NCBI GenBank assembly: GCA_036489775.1
Contig: DASXFC010000029.1
Coordinates: 1 to 64,000, forward strand
Source: Bog-473 sp036489775
GTDB taxonomy: Bacteria > Actinomycetota > Acidimicrobiia > Acidimicrobiales > RAAP-2
DNA: 64,000 nucleotides
Direction of reading: 5' to 3'
Part shown: positions 15,881 through 24,493 of the stretch, piece after piece
Position numbering within the stretch: position 1 is the stretch's first letter
Layout of the letters: every line of letters begins with the position of its first letter
Program-made: the position numbers and the translations under genes
The notes under the pieces: generated by a model
Seen by the model: only the letters and a program-made list of their open reading frames with translations
The model's database searches: none
Told to the model about the DNA's origin: nothing

Positions 15881-16450
15881 TCACTCCGCGTACCCACGAT
15901 CGCCGGGCATGGGTTGCACACTGACGCCGGTGACGGTGAGGAACTGACGGATCTGCGAGGCATGCTCAAGGACGTGCAGCGGAATGCCGCCGACGATCAC
16001 TCCATAGAGCAGGCCGCGCCTTCGATGGGTCTCAGGCAGCGGACGAGACGCTGCGTCAACCGTCAGCGCGTCAAGCGTTCGGCTCACCCTCTTGCCGCAA
16101 TAGTCGATGTAATCGAGGAGTTCCGCTTTCGTGAAGACACGGTTCGGAAACGCGAAGGCGTTCTCCTGAAAGGGTTGTGGCGGTTGCCAGGGCTCGAACT
16201 CTGAAGTGAGGTCGTAGTCCAGGGTCAGCAGCGAGTGGTATGCCAGGAACCAAGGTGCTGAGCCGTGCAATCCTCCATACTGTGTCGGAGCGGTGGGCGC
16301 CTCTTCGGGCCACAGGTCCGTCTCCCACAGCTCGTCGGGACAATCCTCAATCGCCGCCACCATCAGCTGCAGAGCCTGTGTGAAGTTGCTCGCCATGCTC
16401 TGCACAAACGGATTGATCACGCTACCGGTATAGCCCCATGGCGACGCCAC
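15881..16450 (-). CDS. DinB-like four-helix protein
   Basis: 189 residues from a GTG; an ATG at 16396 (MASNFTQALQLMVAAIEDCP) is a plausible shorter start and begins the conserved first helix. DinB/YfiT proteins carry three histidines that bind a metal; here AYHSLLTLDYDL (about residue 72) and HVLEHASQIRQFL (about 160-170) supply the second and third helices. Most members are thiol-dependent S-transferases (mycothiol, bacillithiol or glutathione) or unknown. The segment containing WPEEAPTAPTQYGGLHGSAPW resembles uncharacterised actinobacterial members. Confidence 0.75.
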   Translation of the reverse strand: MASPWGYTGSVINPFVQSMASNFTQALQLMVAAIEDCPDELWETDLWPEEAPTAPTQYGGLHGSAPWFLAYHSLLTLDYDLTSEFEPWQPPQPFQENAFAFPNRVFTKAELLDYIDYCGKRVSRTLDALTVDAASRPLPETHRRRGLLYGVIVGGIPLHVLEHASQIRQFLTVTGVSVQPMPGDRGYAE

Positions 16451-16482
16451 TGGAGGGTGGGAGTCACTCCCATTCGCGGGAC

Positions 16483-16974
16483 TTATGCACTGAGGAAGTC
16501 ACGGACCGCGCGCTTGGAGCGCAGAACGTAGATCGGCACGTGCTTGCCGTGCCGCGACAGGGTTCTGAATTCCAGTTCGCGCTCAGATCGTCGGACTCGC
16601 CAGATGCGCCAGACCAGCGTCCATTCGTCGCGCCACCGACGCAAGGCCGACTCGTCACAGCCATCGGGGAGCTGGAAGCCAACGGCACGCTTGCGAACCC
16701 CGCGGACTAGTGCTCGCCGTGCACAGACCCACCAAGGCGTATCGAGGTACACAACCGTGTCTGCCCGCTCAAGCCGAAGGTCGAGAGTGGCGTGGTAGTT
16801 GCCGTCGACGATCCACTCGTCGCTGGTGAGCAGGTCCCGCTGCTTCTCGCGCCACTCGTCCTCGGACGGCTCTACCCAGCCCGGTTTCCAAAAGTGGATG
16901 TCGAGATGGATGACGGGAAGGCCAGTCTTGGCCGATAGCGCTCGCGAGAACGTGCTTTTACCCGCTCCGGCCAA
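16483..16974 (-). CDS. P-loop nucleoside kinase-like protein (FlaR/topology-modulation type), start unresolved
   Basis: The frame reads GLAGAGKSTFSRAL at its Walker A loop, then PVIHLDIHFWKPGW, a DGNYHATLDLRLERADTVVYLD Walker-B region and a basic lid (RRALVRGVRKR), as in adenylate-kinase-like proteins annotated as DNA topology modulation proteins. The only standard start codon in frame, TTG at 16974, falls inside the P-loop and would remove beta-1 and the first glycine. Upstream the frame remains open (KVIPPGTSVGRRVLVSG) but contains no ATG, GTG or TTG, so the real start is either a rare codon (for instance CTG) or the gene has lost its start. About 163 residues plus 20-30 missing. Confidence 0.6.
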   Translation of the reverse strand: MAGAGKSTFSRALSAKTGLPVIHLDIHFWKPGWVEPSEDEWREKQRDLLTSDEWIVDGNYHATLDLRLERADTVVYLDTPWWVCARRALVRGVRKRAVGFQLPDGCDESALRRWRDEWTLVWRIWRVRRSERELEFRTLSRHGKHVPIYVLRSKRAVRDFLSA

Positions 16975-17054
16975 GCCAGAGACCAGGACGCGTCGTCCGA
17001 CAGAGGTCCCGGGTGGGATGACCTTCGCAGATCCAAACTTCGTGAACCCCCGGC

Positions 17055-17522
17055 TCAGGGTTCGGCCGATCCCTTGATGGCGGCCAATGTCGCAGCGATT
17101 CCGTTCTTCGCGGCCTCGCTGCGCGTGCGGATTTCCTGGGCTGCATCCTCACTGAACCTCGTCTCGAAGAAAGCTGCGCCCTCCGGAGGCAGTTCCCAGG
17201 TTTCGGTGACTGTTGTCCCGCCATCCACGGCGACAAATGAGTAACCCCATCGAGCGCGTGTAGGTGGCTCAGCGACGACCCAGGCGAACTCGCGACCAGG
17301 GTCCGCGGTCACGACCTCTGAGCGTGTCTCCCATGTTCGCTCCGGGCGCTCGTTGCGTCCAGTGAACTTGGCCCCGAGATGCGGCCCTTCACCCTCGTCC
17401 CACCAACAGGCGGTACACACGGGGCTCCACTCGCCCATGCGGGTGACATCAGCGACCATGTCGTAGAGGTCCGCTGGGGAGCGCTTGATGAAGATCGAAT
17501 CGGAGTGGCGCAGTTCTTCCAT
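17055..17522 (-). CDS. SRPBCC-family protein (polyketide-cyclase/START-like)
   Basis: 155 residues from the ATG at 17522 (MEELRHSDSIFIKRSPADLY), which begins the first beta strand of the helix-grip fold; an upstream extension to 17624 adds sequence lacking family features. ADLYDMVADVTRMGEWSPVC is the hallmark DxxxMxxWxP region, and the long C-terminal helix is AAQEIRTRSEAAKNGIAATL. These proteins bind hydrophobic ligands in a central cavity; no catalytic residues are evident. It is divergent from the FAD oxidoreductase with about 90 bp between starts. Confidence 0.82.
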   Translation of the reverse strand: MEELRHSDSIFIKRSPADLYDMVADVTRMGEWSPVCTACWWDEGEGPHLGAKFTGRNERPERTWETRSEVVTADPGREFAWVVAEPPTRARWGYSFVAVDGGTTVTETWELPPEGAAFFETRFSEDAAQEIRTRSEAAKNGIAATLAAIKGSAEP

Positions 17523-17612
17523 CTGCACAGTATGGCGACCAGAATCCATTTTGTCAGTGGTCTTGGAGCGAAAGGCATTGTGGAGCCTGCACCAGGGAAT
17601 TACTCTGCGGTC

Positions 17613-18746
17613 ATGAAGAGGCATGTGATGGTTCTAGGGGCCGGCTTTGGCGGACTTGAGCTCGTGAGCCGCTTATCGGAGTCGGTGCCCAACGACGTTG
17701 TGATCACGCTGATCGACAAGAGTGACGCATTCATGTTCGGGTTCTCGAAACTCGACGTGATGTTCGGTCGTCGGCCGGTCTCCGAGCTGTGGCACCCGTA
17801 TCGCAGTATCGACAAGCCGGGTGTGACGTTCCGGCAAGAGACCGTGCTCTCCATCGACGCAGCGGCCCGGAGGGTCGTGACCGACGGCGGCAACTACGAG
17901 CCAGACGTTCTCGTCGTGGCCCTCGGGGCTGATTACGATATTTCGGCGACCCCCGGCCTCGCGGAGGACGGGTACGAGTTCTATTCCGTCGCCGGAGCGG
18001 AGCGCGCCCGTGAGGCTCTCGACGCCTTTCGCGGCGGTACGGTCATCGTCGGAGTACTCGGCGGGTTCTTCAAATGCCCCGGGGCACCGAATGAGGCCGC
18101 GTTGCTCCTCAGCGATTACCTGTCGAGGCGAGGGATTCGTGAATCATCGAGCATTCATCTCATCAGCCCCCTTCCGAGGCCGATTCCAATCTCCATGAAG
18201 ACCTCCGATGCAATAGTGGCGATTCTCCAAGACCACGGCATCGAATACTCACCCTCCACGACGGTCGCACGACTGGATCCGCAGACCCACGTGGCACATC
18301 TCACGGATGGCCGCGAGATTCCCTACGATCTCTTCTTGGGCATCCCGGTCCACCGCGCACCTGAAGTCGTCAGGACATCTGATTTGGCTGTGGATGGGTG
18401 GATCCCAGTAGACCCCGCCACCTTCGCAACCCGACATCCGAATGTCTTTGCTGTCGGTGATGTCACGAGCGCGCCGGTTCCTCGCGCTGGTGGCATAGCG
18501 GAAGGCGAGGCAGCCACCGTCGCCGAGATTCTCATTGCTGAACTTACTGGTGGCCCATCCGTACCACCCTACGACGGCGCCGGAGCCTGCTACGTCGAGC
18601 TCGGAGACGAACTCGTGGGACGCATCGACGTCAACTTCCTAAGCTACGACACCCCAGTCGCCAAATTCACAGCTCCCACCGCTCAACTATTCGAAGAAAA
18701 ACAGAAGTGGGGGGCGACTCGTTCTGCTCGCTGGTTCGCGGATTGA
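17613..18746 (+). CDS. FAD/NAD(P)-dependent oxidoreductase, sulfide:quinone oxidoreductase-like
   Basis: 377 residues from the ATG at 17613. The FAD Rossmann motif GAGFGG is at 9-14, a second dinucleotide segment IVGVLGGFFKCPGAP is at 145-158, and HPNVFAVGDVTSAPVPRAGG near 290-310 is the second FAD contact. The FKCPGAPxEAA motif with Cys155 is shared with SQR and flavocytochrome-c sulfide dehydrogenase relatives, which use paired cysteines at the flavin; a second obvious partner cysteine in the usual place is not apparent, so sulfide oxidation is only one option (others: NDH-2-like). No membrane anchor is visible. An in-frame extension to 17379 is antisense to the SRPBCC gene and rejected. 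Confidence 0.8.
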   Translation: MKRHVMVLGAGFGGLELVSRLSESVPNDVVITLIDKSDAFMFGFSKLDVMFGRRPVSELWHPYRSIDKPGVTFRQETVLSIDAAARRVVTDGGNYEPDVLVVALGADYDISATPGLAEDGYEFYSVAGAERAREALDAFRGGTVIVGVLGGFFKCPGAPNEAALLLSDYLSRRGIRESSSIHLISPLPRPIPISMKTSDAIVAILQDHGIEYSPSTTVARLDPQTHVAHLTDGREIPYDLFLGIPVHRAPEVVRTSDLAVDGWIPVDPATFATRHPNVFAVGDVTSAPVPRAGGIAEGEAATVAEILIAELTGGPSVPPYDGAGACYVELGDELVGRIDVNFLSYDTPVAKFTAPTAQLFEEKQKWGATRSARWFAD

Positions 18747-18851
18747 ACCCTCGTGACCCATTCGTCAGGTCATCGAGACAACTGCAGCATTGTCTGCCCG
18801 GTTGATCGTCAGAGGCTGGACTAGCAGGGGTCATACCCGAAGAGGTGGGGG

Positions 18852-19349
18852 CTACCTCCCGGCGGGGCTGTTTCCCGCCAGAACGATGTACTTCGCGCGG
18901 CGAATCCAAAGAATGGTGTGATAGACGACGCGACCATCTTCGAAGTTCAACTGCCCGCGGCGGATGAACCTGGAGAAGCCGCCCGCGTTCGGGCTACCGA
19001 GGTTCACCACGCCGGCGTGGCGCGGGTAGGCGGCCAGCCGCTTGCCGGGAATGTGGAGGGGCCAATCCCGAAACACATACACGTTCTCATCGGTGACCAG
19101 CACGATGCGATGGAAGTAGAACGTCAGGAGGCTGATCGCCAGCTCGATCACGGAACCGACCGTCGGTACGACCCCGGCGACGTCCTCCACCACGCCGATC
19201 AGCAGGGAGGTCAGGAGGTTGTTGTACGCGAAACACACCGCCACGCCCTGCTCGTTGACATGCGCGCGCCTGGCCACCCTCTGAGCCATGCGCTGGTTGT
19301 ATCTCCGGACCGGCGGACCGGCGTAATCGGGATCGCCGGAAGCGTTCAT
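18852..19349 (-). CDS. Membrane-associated hypothetical protein with PH-like C-terminal part
   Basis: 165 residues from the ATG at 19349 (MNASGDPDYAGPPVRRYNQR). A hydrophobic region at about residues 48-85 (LLTSLLIGVVEDVAGVVPTV followed by LAISLLTFYFHRIVLVT) could span the membrane once or twice. The following beta-rich part (VTDENVYVFRDWPLHIPGKR ... GQLNFEDGRVVYHTILWI) has the alternating pattern of bacterial PH-like domains. No catalytic motif. It is divergent from the secreted propeller protein; the 205 bp between them should hold both promoters. I do not recognise a named family. Confidence 0.6.
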   Translation of the reverse strand: MNASGDPDYAGPPVRRYNQRMAQRVARRAHVNEQGVAVCFAYNNLLTSLLIGVVEDVAGVVPTVGSVIELAISLLTFYFHRIVLVTDENVYVFRDWPLHIPGKRLAAYPRHAGVVNLGSPNAGGFSRFIRRGQLNFEDGRVVYHTILWIRRAKYIVLAGNSPAGR

Positions 19350-19554
19350 GAAGGACAACTTAGAGGACAGCCACCCAGGCCCGAGGCCACTTCCACACCG
19401 GATGACCACTGTCGATGTTGAGCGCTGGCCCCCTATCCTCCGTCCGCGTGCATCCAGTCCTGCTAAACCGGATGGCCTCAGGACCCGGCGCGCCGGCCTG
19501 GGGAGGGCGGCGTGCTGGGGCAGGGGCGGAGCAGTCGAGCGGTCGGGGGTGAGG

Positions 19555-20859
19555 ATGAGGCGGACGATGTGGTCACTGACCGGACTGTCCGCGCTCATCG
19601 TCTTGGCCACGACGATCGTTCCAGCGGAGGCAGTCGGCGCATCGACGCCGTCAGCGAATCCGTACTTCACTGACCAGGTCACCGTTGCCACCAACCCGGC
19701 CACCTACGGGCAGGCCCCGGTCTTCATGCCGGACGGCCTGGTGGTCTATGGCAAGGACTTCGGCCACGGCGCCGGCACCCAGATCTACACGTCCGATCAG
19801 AATGGCTTGGACCTGCGTTGCCTGACCTGCGAGCTGCCCGCTCCCAACAATGTCCCCGCCATCCGGCCCCAGGGCGATTGGATCCTCTTCCATTCCTGGA
19901 TCGGCCACAAACTCACTCTCGGCTCACCGGGCTACGGCGGCCTGGGCTCGGCCCTGTGGGTCATGCGCCCCAACGGCAGCGACGTGCACCAGCTCACCGA
20001 GCTCCAAACCGGCTTCGGCGCCGACGAAAGCTTCGACGACTACCACGCCTACTGGTCGCCCGACGGCAATGAGGTCGTCTGGACCCACCTCGACTGGAAC
20101 TTCGTCAACGGCCACGGCTCGGGCAAGTGGGAGGTCGACGTGGCCAACTTCACCGTCTCGCCGGCCGGCGTGCCTTCGTTGACCGACGTCCGGGTCGTCC
20201 GGCCACCCAATGGCAGCTGGTACGAGACCCAGTGGTGGGCCCCCAACGGCAGCGGCTTCCTCTACACGCAGACCAGCGGCACCGCCATGGATACCGAGCT
20301 CTTCTTCTGCCTGCTCATCCCGAACGGGTGCATCGTCCGGCAGCTGACCGACAGCGCTTCCTGGAACGAGCAGGCGCTCTTCACGCCGGATATGAAGGAC
20401 GTCATCTTCATGTCGAGCCGGGACCATCCCGACTTCCTGAACACTTTCGTGCAGCTCACGAAAGACGCCAATATCCCGACCAACTACGACTATCTGCTCG
20501 CCCTCGAGATCTTCGAGCTGGCCTATGAGCAACCGGTGGCCCAGGAATCAACCGACCTCTACGAGCTGAATCTGGCCACCGGTGCCATTCGCCGCCTGAT
20601 CACCGACGGCGACGACGGCTGGGTCACGCCCGAGACGTCATGGGACCCGACCACGGGCCAACTGGTCTGGACCGAGATCCGCTTTCCGCCCGGGATCCGA
20701 GTCCCGGTACCGCTCAACCCGGTCCAGCAACTCCAGTCCGAGGCCCAACTCATCGAGCACCCGCCACTGAACGACATCTCGCTCAACACCTCGAACCTGC
20801 TGCAGCTCACCCTGCCGTTGCAATATCGCACTCGAGTCATGACCTTCGGACCCGGCTGA
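19555..20859 (+). CDS. Secreted TolB/WD40-like beta-propeller protein
   Basis: The ATG at 19555 (a GTG at 19549 is nearly equivalent) gives a signal peptide, MRRTMWSLTGLSALIVLATT, cleaved around AEAVGAS. The mature protein of about 400 residues has repeated blades with the PD40/TolB motif: ALWVMRPNGSDVHQLTEL, HAYWSPDGNEVVWT, QALFTPDMKDVIFMSSRD, LYELNLATGAIRRLITDGDD, and SWDPTTGQLVWTEI. Such propellers bind proteins or oligosaccharides at the cell surface. Cysteines in CLTCELP may form a disulfide. It ends at a terminator shared with the convergent 791-residue repeat protein. Confidence 0.82.
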   Translation: MRRTMWSLTGLSALIVLATTIVPAEAVGASTPSANPYFTDQVTVATNPATYGQAPVFMPDGLVVYGKDFGHGAGTQIYTSDQNGLDLRCLTCELPAPNNVPAIRPQGDWILFHSWIGHKLTLGSPGYGGLGSALWVMRPNGSDVHQLTELQTGFGADESFDDYHAYWSPDGNEVVWTHLDWNFVNGHGSGKWEVDVANFTVSPAGVPSLTDVRVVRPPNGSWYETQWWAPNGSGFLYTQTSGTAMDTELFFCLLIPNGCIVRQLTDSASWNEQALFTPDMKDVIFMSSRDHPDFLNTFVQLTKDANIPTNYDYLLALEIFELAYEQPVAQESTDLYELNLATGAIRRLITDGDDGWVTPETSWDPTTGQLVWTEIRFPPGIRVPVPLNPVQQLQSEAQLIEHPPLNDISLNTSNLLQLTLPLQYRTRVMTFGPG

Positions 20860-20891
20860 CCGCACCTCACGCGCGGCGGCCAGCCGGGTCC
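20848..20891. terminator. Convergent bidirectional terminator
   Basis: GGACCCGGCTG (20848-20858) pairs perfectly with CAGCCGGGTCC (20881-20891) over 11 bp. It overlaps the stop of the propeller gene and lies just before the stop of the opposite repeat protein, so it can serve both. Confidence 0.65.
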
Positions 20892-20895
20892 CGGT

Positions 20896-23271
20896 TCAGA
20901 AGCCGGCGATGCCGACTACCGGCTTGTTGAGCGGCTTGCCGCCCTGAGATCCGTACGACACCGCGTCACCGAAGTTGAAGACGCCGCCATCGCTGGCCAC
21001 GAAGCGATAACCCTTGCCGTCGCTGGTGGCCTGCATCCCGACGATCGGGGCGTTCAGAACCTGACCGGGCTTCAGCTGCCCGGGCACCGACCCGTAGAAC
21101 GTTGCCGTGCCGAAGCTGAAGACGCCACCGTCGGAGGCGGCGAGCCAGTAACCGGTTCCACCGGGCGCCGCGGCGATCCCGACCACCGGCTTGTTCAGCG
21201 GCTTGCCTCCCATGGATCCGTAGGACACGGCGTCACCGAAGGAGAAGACGCCACCGTCGGAGGCCACCAGCCAGTAGCCGCCACCGTCCGGTGTGGCCGC
21301 CATGCCGACGATCGGCTTGTTCAGCGACTGGCCCGCCTTGAGCACGCCCGGTACCGATCCGTAGTACTTGGCGTCACCGAAGGCGAAGATGCCACCGTCC
21401 GAGGCCACCAACCAGTAGCCGCCACCGTCCGGTGTGGCCGCCATGCCGACGATCGGCTTGTTCAGCGCTTGCCCGGGGGCCAGCACGCCCGGTACCGAGC
21501 CGTAGTACTTGGCGTCACCGAAGGCGAAGATGCCACCGTCGGAGGCGTCGAGCCAGTACCCGCCAGCGTCATGAGTGACCGCGATCCCCACAATGGGTTT
21601 GTTCAGCGTGATCGCGCCGGTCGACCCGCAGAAAGGCAGGTTTCCGAAGTTGAACACGCCACCGTCGCTGGCGGTCAGGTCGTACCCATAAGCCGGCGCT
21701 GTGGGCGCGTTGCACGGCACCTGGATAGTCGGCGGCGGCGTCCCCGCGTTTCCGGTCAGTTGGGGATCGTGGTGGAACTGCGGCCACGCTCCGGCCTCGT
21801 CGGCCTTCGAGCCGGTCGACCCGGCCACCTGGTAGTGCCAGATGTAGCTGTCCGAGCCCTGGTACCCGGCCAGCGTGATGCCGATGTCCCCGTTGGCGTC
21901 GTCCGTCACCAGCGGCGTGTTCTGGAAGCCGTCACCCGGCAGGAGACTCTGGATGACGGCGCCGGTCTTCCCATCGAGGATGTAGACGCCGTCAGTGGTG
22001 GGGACGATCACGTCCTGGTAGCCCCCACCCAGATCGGCCGTGGCCACCCCGCCGAGCACCGCACCGGTGGGCAGGCTGGTATTCCATATCGTCGCACCGG
22101 TCGTCCCGTTCAGCGCGTAGACCGAACCGGACGTGCCACCCACGCTGGTCCCCTCGATCACCTGCAGCTGCCCGTTCCCCAGCACATCGGCCAGCGCCGG
22201 GCTCGACGAGGTGGCACCGTTCAGCGTGGCCGACCAGGCCTGGACGCAGCCACTGTTGATGGCGAAGACCTTGTTGGTGTCGCTGGCCCCGGAGAACTCG
22301 GTGCCGGTACCGAACACAATGCCGTTGGCCGAGCCGCTCAGGAATTGGCCGACGGCCGGCGAGGAGTCGATCTCCTGGCTGCTGTGGAACAGGCAGTCGG
22401 TCCCGTCGTTGGCCGCCGCCGTGTTGCCACCGTTCCCGTCGGGCTGCACGACATGGACGTAGCCGCCCTGCAGATAGTTGTAGCCGTAGGCCAACCCGGT
22501 GCTGCCGGCGCCGGCCTCGACGATCTGGGTCCCACCGTTCCCCAGCACGTCGGCCAATGCCGGCGTGGCGAAGGAGGAATCAGCCTGGAACCAGGGGAAG
22601 CCGTTCAGTGAGGCGCCGGTCGTCGCGTTGTAGGCATCGGTGTTCTCGCCGATCGACGGCCCGACCACGTCGGTCTGTCCCTGCAGGTTGCCGACGGCCA
22701 TGGACGATTGCGCCCCCCAGCTGGCACCGTTGAAGGGGTCTTTCTCGCTGGCCTTCCACTGGCTGTTCCCCTGCGGGGTGATGGCCTGGTAGCCCGGCAC
22801 CGACGGATGCGGATCGCCGGCGTCACCGACCGCGACGAAGAGGGAATCCGCCGCGTTGCCGGCCGTGGTCGGTGCGACGGACGGCGTCGACTGCACCGGG
22901 GCCCCGGCGCTGTACGCCCAGTCCTTTTCACCGGTGGCCAGGTCATAGGCGTACACGTTGCCGGCGAGGTCGCCGATCACCACTGCCGGCTGGACCGCGC
23001 CGCCGGCATTGGGGTTCACCACGTCGGCCACATTGGGCGACGACGCCGTGATGGTGTTGGGGCCATCGGTCACGGTGGCCGTCCACTGCGGCGCCCCGAG
23101 TGGACCCACCGTTGCGGCACCGGCCCTCCCAGTGGGATGCGAAGTCCCGAACACGGCGGCCCCGGCCGCCAAGAGGATGGCCAGCGCGGCCAATGTCAAT
23201 CGTCTCCCGGCGCCGACCGGGAGATGGGTCGAGAGGGCGTTTCCGTCCCGCGTCGTGCTGAGTATGTGCAT
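20896..23271 (-). CDS. Large secreted protein: PQQ/FG-GAP-like beta-propeller plus six SDGG repeats
   Basis: From the ATG at 23271 the 791-residue product has a signal peptide (AALAILLAAGAAVFG, cleavage near AGAATVG). Residues about 40-480 are PQQ/FG-GAP-like propeller blades: IGDLAGNVYAYDLATGEKDW, TPALADVLGNGGTQIVEAG, SSPALADVLGNGQLQVIEG, VYALNGTTGATIWNT and ATADLGGGYQDVIVPT, typical of quinoprotein-like or integrin-like propellers but without recognisable PQQ-binding residues. After a Pro-rich hinge come six SDGG(V/I)F-FGDA repeats (see separate entry). Proteins with these repeats are abundant in Acidimicrobiia and are thought to be surface or secreted. Carbohydrate or protein binding is the best guess. 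Confidence 0.8.
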   Translation of the reverse strand: MHILSTTRDGNALSTHLPVGAGRRLTLAALAILLAAGAAVFGTSHPTGRAGAATVGPLGAPQWTATVTDGPNTITASSPNVADVVNPNAGGAVQPAVVIGDLAGNVYAYDLATGEKDWAYSAGAPVQSTPSVAPTTAGNAADSLFVAVGDAGDPHPSVPGYQAITPQGNSQWKASEKDPFNGASWGAQSSMAVGNLQGQTDVVGPSIGENTDAYNATTGASLNGFPWFQADSSFATPALADVLGNGGTQIVEAGAGSTGLAYGYNYLQGGYVHVVQPDGNGGNTAAANDGTDCLFHSSQEIDSSPAVGQFLSGSANGIVFGTGTEFSGASDTNKVFAINSGCVQAWSATLNGATSSSPALADVLGNGQLQVIEGTSVGGTSGSVYALNGTTGATIWNTSLPTGAVLGGVATADLGGGYQDVIVPTTDGVYILDGKTGAVIQSLLPGDGFQNTPLVTDDANGDIGITLAGYQGSDSYIWHYQVAGSTGSKADEAGAWPQFHHDPQLTGNAGTPPPTIQVPCNAPTAPAYGYDLTASDGGVFNFGNLPFCGSTGAITLNKPIVGIAVTHDAGGYWLDASDGGIFAFGDAKYYGSVPGVLAPGQALNKPIVGMAATPDGGGYWLVASDGGIFAFGDAKYYGSVPGVLKAGQSLNKPIVGMAATPDGGGYWLVASDGGVFSFGDAVSYGSMGGKPLNKPVVGIAAAPGGTGYWLAASDGGVFSFGTATFYGSVPGQLKPGQVLNAPIVGMQATSDGKGYRFVASDGGVFNFGDAVSYGSQGGKPLNKPVVGIAGF
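20899..21690 (-). repeat. Six tandem SDGG(V/I)F repeats, 264 codons
   Basis: The C-terminal 264 residues contain six units with the core ASDGGVFSFGDA-x-YYGSxxG-x-LNKPIVGMAATPDGGGYWLV, alternating shorter (about 39) and longer (about 48 with VPGVLAPGQ insert) forms. Two units, roughly 21260-21380 and 21380-21500, are nearly identical at the DNA level, which points to recent duplication or gene conversion. Each unit likely forms one propeller or beta-solenoid blade. Confidence 0.85.
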
Positions 23272-23358
23272 AGGTTTACCGGGTCCCCCCTGCATCGAGA
23301 GCGAATAGGTGCAGGTGGAGATCTACCCGCATACGAAGATGCACAACCGCTTGGATGT

Positions 23359-24444
23359 TTAGAGCACGACGACGGACCGCAACACTTCGCCCCGCTGCAT
23401 CCGGGCCAACGCCTGTTCCACTTGATCGAGCGCGATGGTCTCGCTCACGAAGCGGTCGAGGTCGAGCCGGCCATCGAGGTAGAGGTCGACGAACATGGGG
23501 AAGTCCCGAGAAGGCAAGCAGTCCCCGTACCAACTGGGCTTGAGCGAGCCGCCCCGGCCGAAGAATTCGATCATGGGGAGGTCGATCTTCATATCGGGTG
23601 TGGGCACCCCGACTTGCACCAGCGTGCCGGCCAGGTCCCGGGCGAAGAATGCCTGTTCCATCACCTTGGGATGGCCCACCGCCTCGATGCACACGTCCGC
23701 CCCGTTGCCCTCGGTCAGCTCCCGCACCCACTCGACCGGGTCCATCGTGCTGGCGTCGATGGTGTGGGTGGCGCCGAAGGTCCGGGCCACCTCCAGCTTG
23801 CGCTGGTCGAGATCGATGGCGATCACGGTCCGCGCCCCGGCCAGCCGGGCCCCGGCGATGGCGGCACAACCCACGCCGCCGCAGCCGAACACCGCCACCG
23901 AGTCACCCGGTCCGACGCCACCGGTGAACATGGCGGCCCCCAACCCGGCCGTCACGCCGCAGCCCAGCAGCCCGACCGCCTCGGGCCGGGCCGCCGGGTT
24001 GACCTTGGTGCACTGTCCGGCCGCCACCAGCGTCTTCTCGGCGAAGGCGCCGATCCCGAGGGCGGGGGAGAGCGGTGTCCCATCAGCCAGCGTCATCTTC
24101 TGGGTGGCGTTGAAGGTGGCGAAGCAGTACCACGGCCGTCCCCTCCGGCAGGCCCGGCACGAGCCGCACACGGCGCGCCAATTGAGGACGACGAAGTCGC
24201 CCGGTGCCAATGTGGTTACGTCGGGACCGACGGCCTCGACTACGCCGGCGGCCTCGTGGCCCAACAAGAAGGGGAAGTCGTCGTTGATGCCACCCTCCCG
24301 GTAGTGCAGGTCGGTGTGGCACACCCCGCAGGCCTGGACCACCACCACCGCCTCTCCGGGGCCGGGATCGGGCACCACGATCGTCTCGAGGCTGACCGGC
24401 TCGCCCTTCGCCTTCGAGACCACGCCGCGCACTTCGCTTGCCAT
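23359..24444 (-). CDS. Zinc-dependent alcohol dehydrogenase, S-(hydroxymethyl)mycothiol dehydrogenase-like
   Basis: 361 residues from the ATG at 24444, with GAAGGGAA upstream. Catalytic zinc ligands are Cys42 (CGVCHTDLHYREGG) and His63/Glu64 (GHEAAG); the structural-zinc lobe has four cysteines, CGSCRACRRGRPWYC. The NAD site is FGCGGVGCAAIAGARLAG. The whole-length match to the mycobacterial/actinobacterial formaldehyde dehydrogenase that acts on S-hydroxymethyl-mycothiol (LNWRAVCG, FNATQKMTLADGT, SWYGDCLPSRDFP) is striking from memory of the family. Related enzymes oxidise other alcohols, and the operon with P450 and TetR suggests either formaldehyde removal after oxidative demethylation or oxidation of a P450-made alcohol. 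Confidence 0.87.
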   Translation of the reverse strand: MASEVRGVVSKAKGEPVSLETIVVPDPGPGEAVVVVQACGVCHTDLHYREGGINDDFPFLLGHEAAGVVEAVGPDVTTLAPGDFVVLNWRAVCGSCRACRRGRPWYCFATFNATQKMTLADGTPLSPALGIGAFAEKTLVAAGQCTKVNPAARPEAVGLLGCGVTAGLGAAMFTGGVGPGDSVAVFGCGGVGCAAIAGARLAGARTVIAIDLDQRKLEVARTFGATHTIDASTMDPVEWVRELTEGNGADVCIEAVGHPKVMEQAFFARDLAGTLVQVGVPTPDMKIDLPMIEFFGRGGSLKPSWYGDCLPSRDFPMFVDLYLDGRLDLDRFVSETIALDQVEQALARMQRGEVLRSVVVL

Positions 24445-24493
24445 CGGGGTTCCCTTCTTTCGGTGCGAACCCACATGATGGCCGATCGCCCGG

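Noticed and set aside
17379..17612. Extension of the FAD oxidoreductase to 17379
   Set aside because: The added 78 codons are antisense to the SRPBCC gene; GAGFGG is at the correct place only from 17613.
17613..18746. Definite sulfide:quinone oxidoreductase
   Set aside because: Only one of the expected active-site cysteines is clear, so it is kept as SQR-like.
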